DNA of 64,000 bases from CAVQBP01 sp963723205. GTDB taxonomy: Bacteria > Bacteroidota > Ignavibacteria > Ignavibacteriales > Ignavibacteriaceae. Below, piece after piece: positions 37,152 to 46,575 of this stretch; within the stretch, counting starts at the first letter, position 1, and each line of letters starts with the position of its first letter. The DNA lies in the NCBI GenBank assembly GCA_963723205.1, contig CAVRQC010000017.1, positions 1 through 64,000 of the forward strand. The letters run 5' to 3'. The notes beneath the pieces are model-generated. The model saw only the letters and a list, made by a program, of their open reading frames with translations, was not told the DNA's origin and ran no database searches. The position numbers were made by a program, and so were the translations under genes.

Positions 37152-37676
37152 ATTAAATCCTATTAGAAATATTAAGAATTGTAATTTGTTTTTGGTAGTT
37201 ACTGATTACAATTCTCAAAGAATTCAGGAACCATTATGAACATAAAAAGTTTATTTGATATTGTCAATAAACGGAAAAAAATTATTTTTGATTATGATTT
37301 ATGATGTAAATTTTTTGTCTTTTTATGACAGCATTACTTTAACAATAACATCTTTTTTGCATAGACAAACTTACCTGCTGTTATCTTAATAATATATATA
37401 CCTATTGCCACATTGATATTCTTACTGTTTGTTTGATTCCATTTTCCACTAAAAAAGCTGGTGGTTTAATTTCATTAATTAATATTTTTACTTACTATAT
37501 TTAATTACTTGCTGATTTTTAAAGTCTTGTAAGTGTTAGTTTTTTTGATTTATTTCCTCATTCTTGAGCAATCATAAAAAATGTGAGCTTAACGCAAATT
37601 GTTTTGTTATGAAAAAAAAGGTAATTTTGCCCTTTATTTATTGAATGAATCCTAGCAAAAATGGAGATGAAATTAA
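37152..37676. other. Long intergenic region with a gene relic
   Basis: 525 bp between divergent genes. It holds the sorting-domain relic at 37334-37492. The remaining flanks (37152-37333 and 37493-37676) are AT-rich and must carry the promoters for the lipoprotein and citrate synthase genes, but I see no convincing boxes. Confidence 0.5.
37334..37492 (-). pseudogene. Relic of a type IX sorting domain (C-terminal end of a lost gene)
   Basis: On the minus strand, 37450-37337 reads SGKWNQTNSKNINVAIGIYI followed by IKITAGKFVYAKKMLLLK, then TAA at 37334-37336. This is the exact pattern of a type IX C-terminal domain and matches the tail of the BNR protein (WDGTNDNNINVATGVYIYRI, then MAGKFVLAKKMMFLK). 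About 40 bases further upstream continue it in another frame (VKILINEIKPPAF), so there is one frameshift. No further upstream coding sequence is recognisable. It is the decayed 3' end of a former secreted-protein gene, or a stray copy of the domain. Confidence 0.82.
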
Positions 37677-38954
37677 ATGCCTGATATCCGTGAAAAATTG
37701 AGTGAAAAAATAAAAGCCTGGCGAGAAGAAACGAAGGATATTATTGATAAGGGTGGAAATAAAGAATTATCTAGTGTTACTATAGGTCAGGCATATGGTG
37801 GAATGAGGGGAGTTAGAGCGTTAATCTGCGATACTTCAAGGGTACCGCGGGAAGAAGGATTGATTATCAGGGGCACTCATCTGAAGAAACTAATTGATAA
37901 GACACCGGAAGAGTTCTTTTTCCTGCTTCTTACCGGTGATTTACCTGATAAAGAAGAACTTTCTGATTTTTCTTCAGAAATTAAAAAGAGAAAAAAAGTT
38001 CCCGGTTATGTCTGGAGTGTATTAAGACATATGCCTGAAGATTCTCATCCTATGGCTATGCTAAATACTGCAATCCTTGTAATGCAGAAAGAATCTGTTT
38101 TTCACAAGGAATATGATGCAGGCTTAAAAAAAGAAGATTATTGGAAACCTACACTTGAAGATGCACTGGATATTGTTGCTAAACTGCCTGGTGTCGCTGC
38201 CGGTATATATAGAATGAGATTCAATAAAGGTGAATTGATTCCTGAAATTGCTGGATCTGATTTAAGCGGCGATTATGTACATATGCTTGGGAAAGAATTT
38301 GAGACAGAAGATTTTTATGATCTTATAAGGCTTTATTTAGTTGCTCACTGCGACCATGAGGGTGGCAATGTTAGTGCATTGGCAACCCAGACTATTAATT
38401 CAGCTCTTTCAGACCTTTACTATTCTCTTTCAGGAGGCTTTAATGGATTGGCAGGTCCTCTTCACGGATTAGCTAACCAGGAAAGCTTAAAATGGATACT
38501 TGATTTAATGAATAAATATAACGGTACTCCATCTGAAAATGAACTTAAAGATTTTGTGCAGGAAACACTAAATTCTGGAAAAGTCATTCCAGGCTATGGA
38601 CATGCAGTACTTAGAGTTACAGATCCAAGGTTTGAAGCATTTTTAAATTTTGGTAAAAAACATTTCCCTGATGATCCTGTTTTTTTAACGGTGTCAAGGC
38701 TGTTTGAGGTTGTTCCTGTTGAATTAAAAAAACTTGATAAAGTAAAAAATCCCTGGCCCAATGTTGATGCTGCAACAGGTTCACTTTTATATCACTATGG
38801 ATTGAAGGAATTTTCTTATTATACTGTGATGTTTGCCGTTTCAAGAAGTTTGGGATTAGCAGCACAAGCAGTTGTCAACAGAGCATTATTGAAACCTATA
38901 ATAAGACCTAAATCTGTTACAACAGAGGATGTAAAAGAACTTTTAAATAATTAA
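37677..38954 (+). CDS. Citrate synthase, eukaryote-like subtype
   Basis: This 425-residue enzyme condenses acetyl-CoA and oxaloacetate. Aligned by spacing with the pig mitochondrial enzyme, the active-site residues are H227, H263 (GPLHGLANQ), H309 (PGYGHAVLR) and D364 (NVDAATG). The spacings between them (36, 46 and 55 residues) equal those of the pig residues H238, H274, H320 and D375. The segment HCDHEGGNVSA and the NGLAGPLHGLANQE motif are of the mitochondrial subtype rather than the common bacterial gltA form. It probably feeds the TCA cycle. It lies alone before pyrG, separated from it by 208 bp. Confidence 0.93.
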   Translation: MPDIREKLSEKIKAWREETKDIIDKGGNKELSSVTIGQAYGGMRGVRALICDTSRVPREEGLIIRGTHLKKLIDKTPEEFFFLLLTGDLPDKEELSDFSSEIKKRKKVPGYVWSVLRHMPEDSHPMAMLNTAILVMQKESVFHKEYDAGLKKEDYWKPTLEDALDIVAKLPGVAAGIYRMRFNKGELIPEIAGSDLSGDYVHMLGKEFETEDFYDLIRLYLVAHCDHEGGNVSALATQTINSALSDLYYSLSGGFNGLAGPLHGLANQESLKWILDLMNKYNGTPSENELKDFVQETLNSGKVIPGYGHAVLRVTDPRFEAFLNFGKKHFPDDPVFLTVSRLFEVVPVELKKLDKVKNPWPNVDAATGSLLYHYGLKEFSYYTVMFAVSRSLGLAAQAVVNRALLKPIIRPKSVTTEDVKELLNN

Positions 38955-39113
38955 TATATCGAATATCAGAGTTTAACTGATAGAATTTTTTTTAATTCTG
39001 ATTTTAAAGGAGAATATCTTACATTTTTTTGTCAGATTCTTTTTCTTAATTCTTTTTAGGAAAAAAACAAGAAAAAAATTATATCTACTTTGATTTTTTT
39101 TATGCAAACCAAA

Positions 39114-39142
39114 TTGACAGTCGTGCTAAGTTATTCTATATT
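39114..39142 (+). promoter_or_regulatory. Near-consensus sigma70-type promoter for pyrG
   Basis: TTGACA at 39114-39119, a 17-bp spacer and TATATT at 39137-39142. Transcription would start about 39146-39149, in the sequence AAGGGCA, giving a leader of only about 15 nt. The GGGC near the start resembles the initial sequence used for CTP-sensitive reiterative transcription of pyrG in Gram-positives, but no attenuator hairpin fits in the short leader. Confidence 0.7.
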
Positions 39143-39162
39143 TAAGGGCAAAAAAAATTTAA

Positions 39163-40803
39163 ATGGCGTCCCGAAAAAAAGTAAAATTTATATTCGTAAC
39201 AGGCGGTGTTGTTTCGTCTCTAGGTAAAGGAATCACTGCCTCCTCATTAGGCCTTCTCCTTAAACAACGCGGATACAAAGTAACAATTCAAAAGTTTGAT
39301 CCTTATATCAATGTGGACCCCGGGACAATGAGCCCGTTCCAGCATGGCGAAGTGTATGTTACTGATGATGGTGCCGAAACCGATCTCGATCTTGGCCATT
39401 ACGAGCGTTTCCTTGATGTCAATATGACTAAGGCCAACAATACAACTACAGGCCAGGTTTATAATGAAGTAATTACAAAAGAAAGACGCGGTGATTACTT
39501 AGGAGCGACAGTTCAGGTTATTCCGCATATTACTGATGAAATAAAATACAGGCTGACTAAATTAAGTGAACTTGGTGAATACGATATAATTATTACTGAA
39601 ATAGGTGGCACAGTAGGTGATATCGAATCTCTTCCTTTCATTGAAGCTATAAGACAGTTAATGCTTTCATTCGGAAGAAAAAATACATTGAGCATTCATG
39701 TAACCCTGGTACCGTACATTCCGGCAGCTCACGAAGTTAAGACAAAACCGACACAGCACAGTGTTAAAAATTTACTAGAACTCGGAATACAACCGGATAT
39801 TTTAATTTGCCGTTCTGAGAATAAGCTTCCCAAAGAGTTGAGAGATAAAATTGCTCTTTTCTGTAATGTCGATTCAAAAGCAGTCATTTCTGCTTACGAT
39901 TGTACTTCAATTTACGAAGTTCCGCTTGTTCTTTATAAAGAGAAGCTTGATCTACTCGTACTAAACAGGCTTCATCTTAATGATAAAAAAATAAAACTGG
40001 ATGAGTGGGAAAATTTTATTGAAAAGCTCAGAAATCCATCAAAAAACGTTGAAATTGCTGTAATTGGTAAGTATATCGAGCATGTTGATGCTTATAAGAG
40101 TATCTGGGAGTCTTTTGTTCATGCCGGTGCAGAAAATGGTGCAAAAGTAATTGTTAGGGCTGTTAATGCCGAAAATTTAGAAACAGGAGATACGGCAAAA
40201 ATTCTTGAAGGTGTCAACGGAATTCTTGTACCTGGTGGTTTTGGTGAACGGGGAATTGAAGGTAAGCTTAAAGCTGTACAATATGCCAGGGAAAATAAAA
40301 TCCCTTATTTTGGAATATGTCTGGGACTTCAATGCGCTGTTATTGAATTTGCCAGGAACGTCTGTGGTATTAAGCAGGCGAATAGTTCGGAATTTAAAAA
40401 GAATAAGTATAGCGTTATTGATTGGATGCCCGACCAGAAGAATATTAAGAACCTTGGAGCCACAATGCGGCTTGGGGCTTATCCATGTGTTATTGAATCC
40501 GGCACAAATGCTCATAATGCATATAAATCCGATTATATTTCTGAACGGCACAGGCATAGATTTGAAGTAAATAATAAATTCAGAAAAACCCTTTCTGAAA
40601 AAGGTATGATCTTCAGTGGAGTATCTCCCGATAGAGAATTAGTTGAAATTATTGAAATTCCGGATCATCCATGGTTTTTGGGGTGTCAATTTCACCCGGA
40701 ACTTAAATCACGAGCAACAAAAGCTCATCCTTTATTTCGAAGTTTTGTGGAAGCTGCTTTAAAATATTCAGAAGAAAAGAAAGCATCCTTATCTAATGTC
40801 TAA
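39163..40803 (+). CDS. pyrG: CTP synthase
   Basis: This 546-residue enzyme aminates UTP to CTP using glutamine. The N-terminal synthetase domain starts with VKFIFVTGGVVSSLGKGITA and contains KFDPYINVDPGTMSPFQHGE. The C-terminal class I glutaminase domain shows PGGFGERG, the nucleophile C386 in YFGICLGLQ, and FHPELKSR near the end. Length and order match PyrG throughout. The leader is A-rich and has no Shine-Dalgarno sequence, as is common in this group. The last 8 bp overlap the following TPR gene. Confidence 0.98.
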   Translation: MASRKKVKFIFVTGGVVSSLGKGITASSLGLLLKQRGYKVTIQKFDPYINVDPGTMSPFQHGEVYVTDDGAETDLDLGHYERFLDVNMTKANNTTTGQVYNEVITKERRGDYLGATVQVIPHITDEIKYRLTKLSELGEYDIIITEIGGTVGDIESLPFIEAIRQLMLSFGRKNTLSIHVTLVPYIPAAHEVKTKPTQHSVKNLLELGIQPDILICRSENKLPKELRDKIALFCNVDSKAVISAYDCTSIYEVPLVLYKEKLDLLVLNRLHLNDKKIKLDEWENFIEKLRNPSKNVEIAVIGKYIEHVDAYKSIWESFVHAGAENGAKVIVRAVNAENLETGDTAKILEGVNGILVPGGFGERGIEGKLKAVQYARENKIPYFGICLGLQCAVIEFARNVCGIKQANSSEFKKNKYSVIDWMPDQKNIKNLGATMRLGAYPCVIESGTNAHNAYKSDYISERHRHRFEVNNKFRKTLSEKGMIFSGVSPDRELVEIIEIPDHPWFLGCQFHPELKSRATKAHPLFRSFVEAALKYSEEKKASLSNV

Positions 40804-42328
40804 AACTTTCTTCAACGACTTTAATTTTAAAGCCATATTATTTTCCATTTTTCTATTCCTTTTATTATTCCCGCAAAAAAGCTTCCCCTTCTCGCCGACC
40901 GATAAGGAAATAGAGGATATGGCTGTTAAAGGTCTGGATAAATCATATGATTTTAAATGGAATGATGCTGAACAGATATTTGAAAAGATAGTAAATAAAT
41001 TCCCTGAGGATCCGAGAGGATACCATTTCCTTGCCAGTATTTATCTGTGGTATTATTTAAGCAGTAAAGAAAAGGATGATTATACAGACTTCTTTAAATA
41101 TTCGGATTTAGCAATTGAAAAGGGGAACGATTTAATTGAAAAAGAACCTGAAAATAAAGATTTAATTTATATTATCGGAGATGATTATACTTTTAGAGCA
41201 ATAGTTTACTCAAAAGCCGAACATTACCTGGATGCTGCATGGGCTACTAAAAAATCAGAATCATATTTGAAAAAAGTTATAGAACTTGATTCAACATATT
41301 ATGATGCCTACCTGGGACTGGGATTATATAACTTTGCTATGGGCCAGATTCCCTCCGCATTTAAGTGGGCTTTAAGTCTGGCAGGAATTGATGGTGATAA
41401 ATCGCAAGGAATTAAATATATACGGAAATGTGCTAAAAACGGATATCTTTCTAAGATTGATGCTCAGTATTATCTTTCTCAAATACTTGCCGAAGTTTTA
41501 TTTGATTATAATGCTGCTGCAAATTATTTAAAAAATTTAATACAAAGACATCCTGATAACCTGATTTTTAACTATTCTTATGCCAGCCTTGAAATAAAAA
41601 TGCATAACCTCGATCAGGCGCAAAAAATATTGGAAAAAATAGTCGATGTAGATTCTTCAAAATTTATTCAGCTTGTTTCTTTATCCAATTTTTTATTGGG
41701 AGATATTAATTATAAGAAAAATGATTTCAAGTCTGCCATAAATTATTATTTGACTTTTCTTACCACAACACCCGATAATGATTACACTGGAATTGCAGCA
41801 TACAGGTTAGGTATATCCAGCGAAATTACCGGGGATACAGTTTCTGCTAAAAAATATTTTGAGCAGTCACAAAACGGAAATATGGATCTTGATGATGATA
41901 TATTTGCAAAAAGAAAAGGGGAGGAGTATTTATCGCGGGACCTTGATAGCAATGAGGTTGAAGTAATAAAAGCTGCAAATAAAATTGATGCCGGCAAGTA
42001 CCGCTCTGCTTATAATGATTTATATGATTTAATTCCTGTTGTAAAAGATAATGATCTTAAAGCAGAGGTCTATTTATATTTAAGTAATGCTGCTTACGGA
42101 ATGAATAATTATGACGAGTCGTTAAAGATGGGCTTTGCTGCCCAGAGCATTGAAACCAATGAAGAAAAATGGGTAAAACCTTTCGCAGTCTTTTATATTG
42201 CAAGAGCTTATAAAAAAATGGGGAATATAGCTGCTTATACCAACTTTATTGAAGAAGCTGCCGGCTATGAGGACTATGACTACCAGAATAAATTGAAGAA
42301 TCTGATTTACTCAATACAATTGAAGTAA
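40796..42328 (+). CDS. Tetratricopeptide-repeat protein with N-terminal membrane segment
   Basis: This 510-residue protein has a hydrophobic stretch at 12-30 (a signal peptide or anchor). The rest is helical, with TPR-like spacing of small and aromatic residues: WNDAEQIFEKIVNKFPEDPR, YYDAYLGLGLYNFAMGQIPS, AINYYLTFLTTTPDNDYTGI and later pairs. TPRs mediate protein contacts; the partner is unknown. It should face the periplasm. Its ATG lies inside the 3' end of pyrG (8-bp overlap), so it is co-transcribed with an unrelated housekeeping gene; there is no obvious functional link. Confidence 0.82.
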   Translation: MSKTFFNDFNFKAILFSIFLFLLLFPQKSFPFSPTDKEIEDMAVKGLDKSYDFKWNDAEQIFEKIVNKFPEDPRGYHFLASIYLWYYLSSKEKDDYTDFFKYSDLAIEKGNDLIEKEPENKDLIYIIGDDYTFRAIVYSKAEHYLDAAWATKKSESYLKKVIELDSTYYDAYLGLGLYNFAMGQIPSAFKWALSLAGIDGDKSQGIKYIRKCAKNGYLSKIDAQYYLSQILAEVLFDYNAAANYLKNLIQRHPDNLIFNYSYASLEIKMHNLDQAQKILEKIVDVDSSKFIQLVSLSNFLLGDINYKKNDFKSAINYYLTFLTTTPDNDYTGIAAYRLGISSEITGDTVSAKKYFEQSQNGNMDLDDDIFAKRKGEEYLSRDLDSNEVEVIKAANKIDAGKYRSAYNDLYDLIPVVKDNDLKAEVYLYLSNAAYGMNNYDESLKMGFAAQSIETNEEKWVKPFAVFYIARAYKKMGNIAAYTNFIEEAAGYEDYDYQNKLKNLIYSIQLK

Positions 42329-42498
42329 TGAGATTTTGTTAATCATCTTTTCAAACAACTTCCCTAAAAGAAATTAAGAAGAAAATTTTTTCCGAATTAA
42401 TTAGCCCATGTTACAAGGACTGATTTTTTGACTAATATTTAATTTTTCAATATTTGCTTATTTGTAAAATTCTTTGGAAATTGAAAAAAAATAATTTT

Positions 42499-42518
42499 AT
42501 TTAGAAAATCTTCTAAAT
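42499..42518. other. Small hairpin in the leader of the regulatory-domain gene
   Basis: An 8-bp perfect stem, atttagaa / ttctaaat, with loop aatc, about 30 bp before the ATG at 42548. It is AT-only apart from one GC pair, so a weak signal of uncertain meaning. Confidence 0.25.
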
Positions 42519-42547
42519 AAGAAGATCAGCTTTAGGGGTATTTTAAA

Positions 42548-43600
42548 ATGAATTTTCAACCGTGGGGCAGAACCTGCATCATTTCTCTTTTATTTTTATT
42601 CTTTATTTCATTAAATACAAATGCACAAAATTTTAATTGTAAACTTGAAGGTTATGTAATTGCACAATCCGGTGATAATTCGCTTGAAAATGTTAATGTA
42701 TATGTATCGGGCACTACCTTCGGAACAACAACTGATAAATCCGGCTATTTCAGATTCAAATCTTTACCCTCAGGCACACTTAATATTATTGCTTCAATGG
42801 TTGGGTATAAACCTGTACATATTGAAATTACTCTGGATGAAAATAAAACAAAAGAATTGAACTTTATCTTGAAAGAGATAAGCTATAAGCTGAACAATGT
42901 TGTGGTTACCGGAAAATTGCCAGAAGAATGGAAAGAAAATCTGGAAGAATTTAAAAATATCTTTTTCGGTGACAGTCCCTTTGCTTCTCATTGTAAAACA
43001 ATAAATCCTGAAATAATAAATCTGATAAAAACCGAATCAGGTTTAATTGCTGAAACTGATCAGCCTGTTATTATTCTCAATAATGATTTAGGTTATAAAA
43101 TAACCTGTTTTTTGATCAATTTTAATTGGAACGAAGATGATGGTATACTTAAATATCTTTTTGAATCTTATTCTACAGAATTAAAAGACTCATCCGGGAA
43201 TCTTACAAATAAGTGGATAAGGAATAGGAAGAAAGCATATTATGGTTCACTAAATAATTTTTTAAAATCAGTAATTGAAAATGACTTGGAAGAAAATGAT
43301 TTTAAAATATTTTGTGAGAAAAAACCATTAGTGAGAACTGCCTTCCAGGAACAGGTAAATGAGTCGGAAATTTGCTCAATAAGTGATAATGCTCTTAATC
43401 TGAATTTTAATGATTATTTAAGAATACAATATTATTCGGAGTATGAAGATGTTACAAAAATTTCATGGATAAAATTACAGCATCCGGATGCAATCCTTGA
43501 CAAGTTTGGCTGTCCTCTGGATCCTTTTACCTTTAATGTTTATGGATATTGGTCACACAAAGAGATAGCCAACATACTTCCTAAATATTATTATCCATAA
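42548..43600 (+). CDS. Secreted protein with carboxypeptidase-like regulatory domain
   Basis: This 350-residue protein has a signal peptide (hydrophobic 9-24, ending NTNAQ). A beta-sandwich of the CarboxypepD_reg type follows: LEGYVIAQSGDNSLENVNVY, GTTTDKSGYFRFKSLPSGTL and SMVGYKPVHIEI, up to about residue 110. This domain is typical of TonB-receptor N-termini and of surface proteins in this phylum. The remaining 240 residues are not recognised (YGSLNNFLKSVIENDLEEND and a Cys-containing tail). There is no barrel, so it is not a receptor. The broken GWxTD gene starts 14 bp after its stop. Confidence 0.75.
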   Translation: MNFQPWGRTCIISLLFLFFISLNTNAQNFNCKLEGYVIAQSGDNSLENVNVYVSGTTFGTTTDKSGYFRFKSLPSGTLNIIASMVGYKPVHIEITLDENKTKELNFILKEISYKLNNVVVTGKLPEEWKENLEEFKNIFFGDSPFASHCKTINPEIINLIKTESGLIAETDQPVIILNNDLGYKITCFLINFNWNEDDGILKYLFESYSTELKDSSGNLTNKWIRNRKKAYYGSLNNFLKSVIENDLEENDFKIFCEKKPLVRTAFQEQVNESEICSISDNALNLNFNDYLRIQYYSEYEDVTKISWIKLQHPDAILDKFGCPLDPFTFNVYGYWSHKEIANILPKYYYP

Positions 43601-43614
43601 AAGGTGCAAAAATA

Positions 43615-45848
43615 GTGAAGAGACTTTTTTCTTTTTAATAATTCCGTTCATAAATATACAACCTCAATCTATTGATTCACTGGCTGTATACTATTATAAA
43701 GAAGGATTAAAAGAAATAAATAACAAAGATGCTGAGTCAGCAAAAGTTTTTTTCAAAAAATCTATAAAGGAGGAAGATAATCCTGCTGCCGAATATGAGC
43801 TGGCTAAAATTTATAGGGCAGATACATCACATTATTCCTGGAACCTTTCCCGTCAGCATATCAAAAAAGTAATAAAGCTTGATCCTAATAATGCAGAATA
43901 TCATTTTTTTTATGGTTTGCTTGCGGAAGATCTGTATCATTACAGCTGGATAGAATTTGAAACAATTGATGATGCTATTAGAGAATACAAAATAACTCTT
44001 GAGCTTGATAGTACAAATGCTGTCGCTGCTAATAAACTTGCTGCAATTGAGAGTAAAAAATTTCTTGAATATAATAATTCGATTTCTGTAGGAGGAAGTA
44101 GAGCCCGGGGTGGCGAAGATTTTCAGGAAGATCTGAGTGTTCCATATCTATCATATATAAAACTTGGAAGAGTTCAGGCAAAACAGTACTATGAGAATAT
44201 GATGCCCACCGGAAACCTGAGCTATACTAAATTTGCAGAAGAATTGTTTAAGGCTACGGAATCTGCATGCATTATTGCAGTAAAATATGACTCTCTCAAT
44301 CCTAAACCATATCTTACTTTATCATCAATTTATGAAGATTTTGGTTAACCCGGGAAAAGGAATTCCTTATTTAAAAAAGTTAATTCGACTTTACCCTGAA
44401 AACAAAGATGCTCATTTATATCTTGGATTGCTTTACTATAGAACTTTGCAGTTAGACAGTGCCTATTATGAATATAAAAAAGCTATCGGGCTAATGGATA
44501 CTCAGGAAAAAGAAGATTTTACTTTTAATTCAGTTAAAGTTTTGCTCGAGCCTTTACTGAAAAATAAGATAAACAACATTAGCAGAAATTCATTGAGGCA
44601 AATAATTTATATGTTCTGGAAAGAACGTGATCCTTTGAATTTAACTTCCTACAACGAAAGATTGCTGGAGCATTACACAAGAGTAGCATATTCAAATTTA
44701 AGATTCAGTGTACCTAAATTAATCTAATAGGCTGGAAAACTGATCGGGGTACGATAGTTTTAAGATATGGCATTCCACCTGAAGTTACCCGCATACGTCC
44801 TGCTGTGGTGGTGAGGAATGGTGTAAAGACTAATCCTGAAACCGAAATTTGGAAATATCCCGATAAAACATTTTCATTCGTTGATGAATTTAGAAATGAT
44901 AACTACGTTTATGGTATTCCCGGACAATCGCAGTATTGGGGTGATACACAGCAATTTGCAAAAGATCTCCTAGTAACTCAACTGGAAGAATACCATCCAA
45001 AATTTGAAGGTCCCATTTTTTCTGTTCCAAATACTGCTTATCAATTAAAAGATATTAACAATGATAATCTTACAGATTTATTTATTAGTTATGGAATAAA
45101 ACGGCCGGATAAAATTGAAAGAAATACAGAACTTCAATATGAACATACTGCCGGTATCTTTTTATTTGATTCCTGTTTTCGTGAGATTGCTAAGAATAAA
45201 AGTAAAATAAAATATCTGAACAACATGAATAAGATACAAATTCCTGATTCCGGTATTCTTTTTATAAATACAGAAAAATTAGCTGCTCCGGCTTATAGCG
45301 GTAATCTTGTATTTGAAATAATGAGAGATAGAGATAAAGGAGTTTCTTCATATCATGGTAAATTTAAGTTGAGAAGTTTTAATTCAATTTCACTTGAAAT
45401 GGGTGATATTGTTTTGGCATCAACAGTAGACAGAGATAAAAAAATTGCAGGGAGAATAAATAGAACAGATTATTCAATTCTCCCAAACCCAACAGGAATT
45501 TTCAATGAAGATCAGGATTTATACATATATTATGAAGTATATAATCTGGAAAAAGATGAACGAGGATTAACAGATTTTCAGCAGATAATAGTTGTTAAGA
45601 AAAAAGGAGAAGAAGGTTTTTCAATAGGAAAATTAGCGGGTTCGGTATTAAAATTTATTGGAATAAAAGGAAATGAACAGCAAATAGGTTTAACGAGTAA
45701 ATACAGGACAAAAGAAAAGGATAGTCAAATATATCTGCAGATTGATATGAGCGGGTATGATCCGGGAAATTATATTTTATATGTCAAAATAAAAGATAAT
45801 ATTAGCGGTAAAGAGACTGAACAAAACTCCAATCTTATATGGAAATAG
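43615..45848 (+). pseudogene. GWxTD-domain protein gene, broken by three frameshifts
   Basis: Read as one gene it would encode about 744 residues: a signal-like start (MKRLFSF + LIIPFINIQ), TPR-like helices to about residue 330, then FWKERDPLNL, NERLLEHYTRVAYSNLRFSVPK and the hallmark GWKTDRGTIVLRYGIPPEV, and a beta-rich C-terminal domain ending SGYDPGNYILYVKIKD. The frame changes three times: near 43632 (one T too few), near 44345 (one T too many in ggttaac; TAA at 44346-44348) and near 44718 (one base missing). The GTG at 43615 has AGGTG 8 bases upstream. The pieces are otherwise well conserved, so decay is recent or the indels are sequence errors. Function of the family is unknown. Confidence 0.85.
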
Positions 45849-45852
45849 CATA

Positions 45853-46470
45853 GTGATCAAACGTTTCAAAATATTGAGAAAAGAATACAAACTCCATTTT
45901 GAAATAAGCCTCATATCCAGTTTATTGACATGCATATTATTGTTCCTGTTTTTCCCTGAGATTTCTCCTCCTTCAAAACCGCCTCCGGTCTATCAATCCG
46001 TATTAATTACTATAAATGATATAACACAGAATACTGTACAATCTGAAATTTCAATTCTTAAACCAAGTGAACCAAAGATTATTATATCTAATGTAATTGA
46101 TGACCCAGACATTTTACCGGACGAAAAAATTATTAAATCCAGTAAAAGTGAAAGTACAGGAAAAGGAGACAGCTACATCACTTCAAATAATTCGGTAATT
46201 GATGCCCGTCTATTACCTTTTATTCCTAAGCAGATTCTTGAGGTTCTGCCAAGCAATACAGATGATGACATTACCGGTTATATTGCTCTCAGGCTTAAAA
46301 TAGGAACAGACGGAAAAGTAATTGGACATAAATTAATAGTAAACACTACGGGCTCGAATAAATACCTTCAGAATGTAATTGTTGCAGCATATAAATCCAG
46401 GTGGGAACCAATCAAAATAGATAACAATAATATTGATTACTGGGTTGAGAAGACATATACATTCAAGTGA
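45853..46470 (+). CDS. TonB-like C-terminal-domain protein
   Basis: This 205-residue protein has one N-terminal membrane segment (about 19-36), a Pro-containing linker, and a C-terminal TonB-type domain from about 125 (ITGYIALRLKIGTDGKVIGH, then NKYLQNVIVAAYKSRWEPIK, and the end VEKTYTFK). Such proteins span the periplasm and pass proton-motive energy to outer-membrane receptors. The central Pro-rich stretch is short and the hallmark YP motif is absent, so it may be a divergent member. It begins with GTG 4 bp after the GWxTD stop, in the same unit. Confidence 0.82.
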   Translation: MIKRFKILRKEYKLHFEISLISSLLTCILLFLFFPEISPPSKPPPVYQSVLITINDITQNTVQSEISILKPSEPKIIISNVIDDPDILPDEKIIKSSKSESTGKGDSYITSNNSVIDARLLPFIPKQILEVLPSNTDDDITGYIALRLKIGTDGKVIGHKLIVNTTGSNKYLQNVIVAAYKSRWEPIKIDNNNIDYWVEKTYTFK

Positions 46471-46575
46471 TCAATCAGTACATTTCAAATAATTTTTAAT
46501 CAAAAATTAATGCTTGGTATCAATATTAATTGCTTATATTATTCTAATTAACTAACTTTTGGCTACTTATAAAAC

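Noticed and set aside
40177..40570. Long open frames overlapping pyrG on both strands (121-126 codons)
   Set aside because: They lie inside the well-supported pyrG frame and their sequences look like shifted or reverse readings of it, with no domain.
44700..44730. Programmed -1 frameshifting at the third break of the GWxTD gene
   Set aside because: The bases (ctaaatta) do not form a slippery heptamer that keeps pairing, and two further frameshifts of different sign are needed, so decay is simpler.
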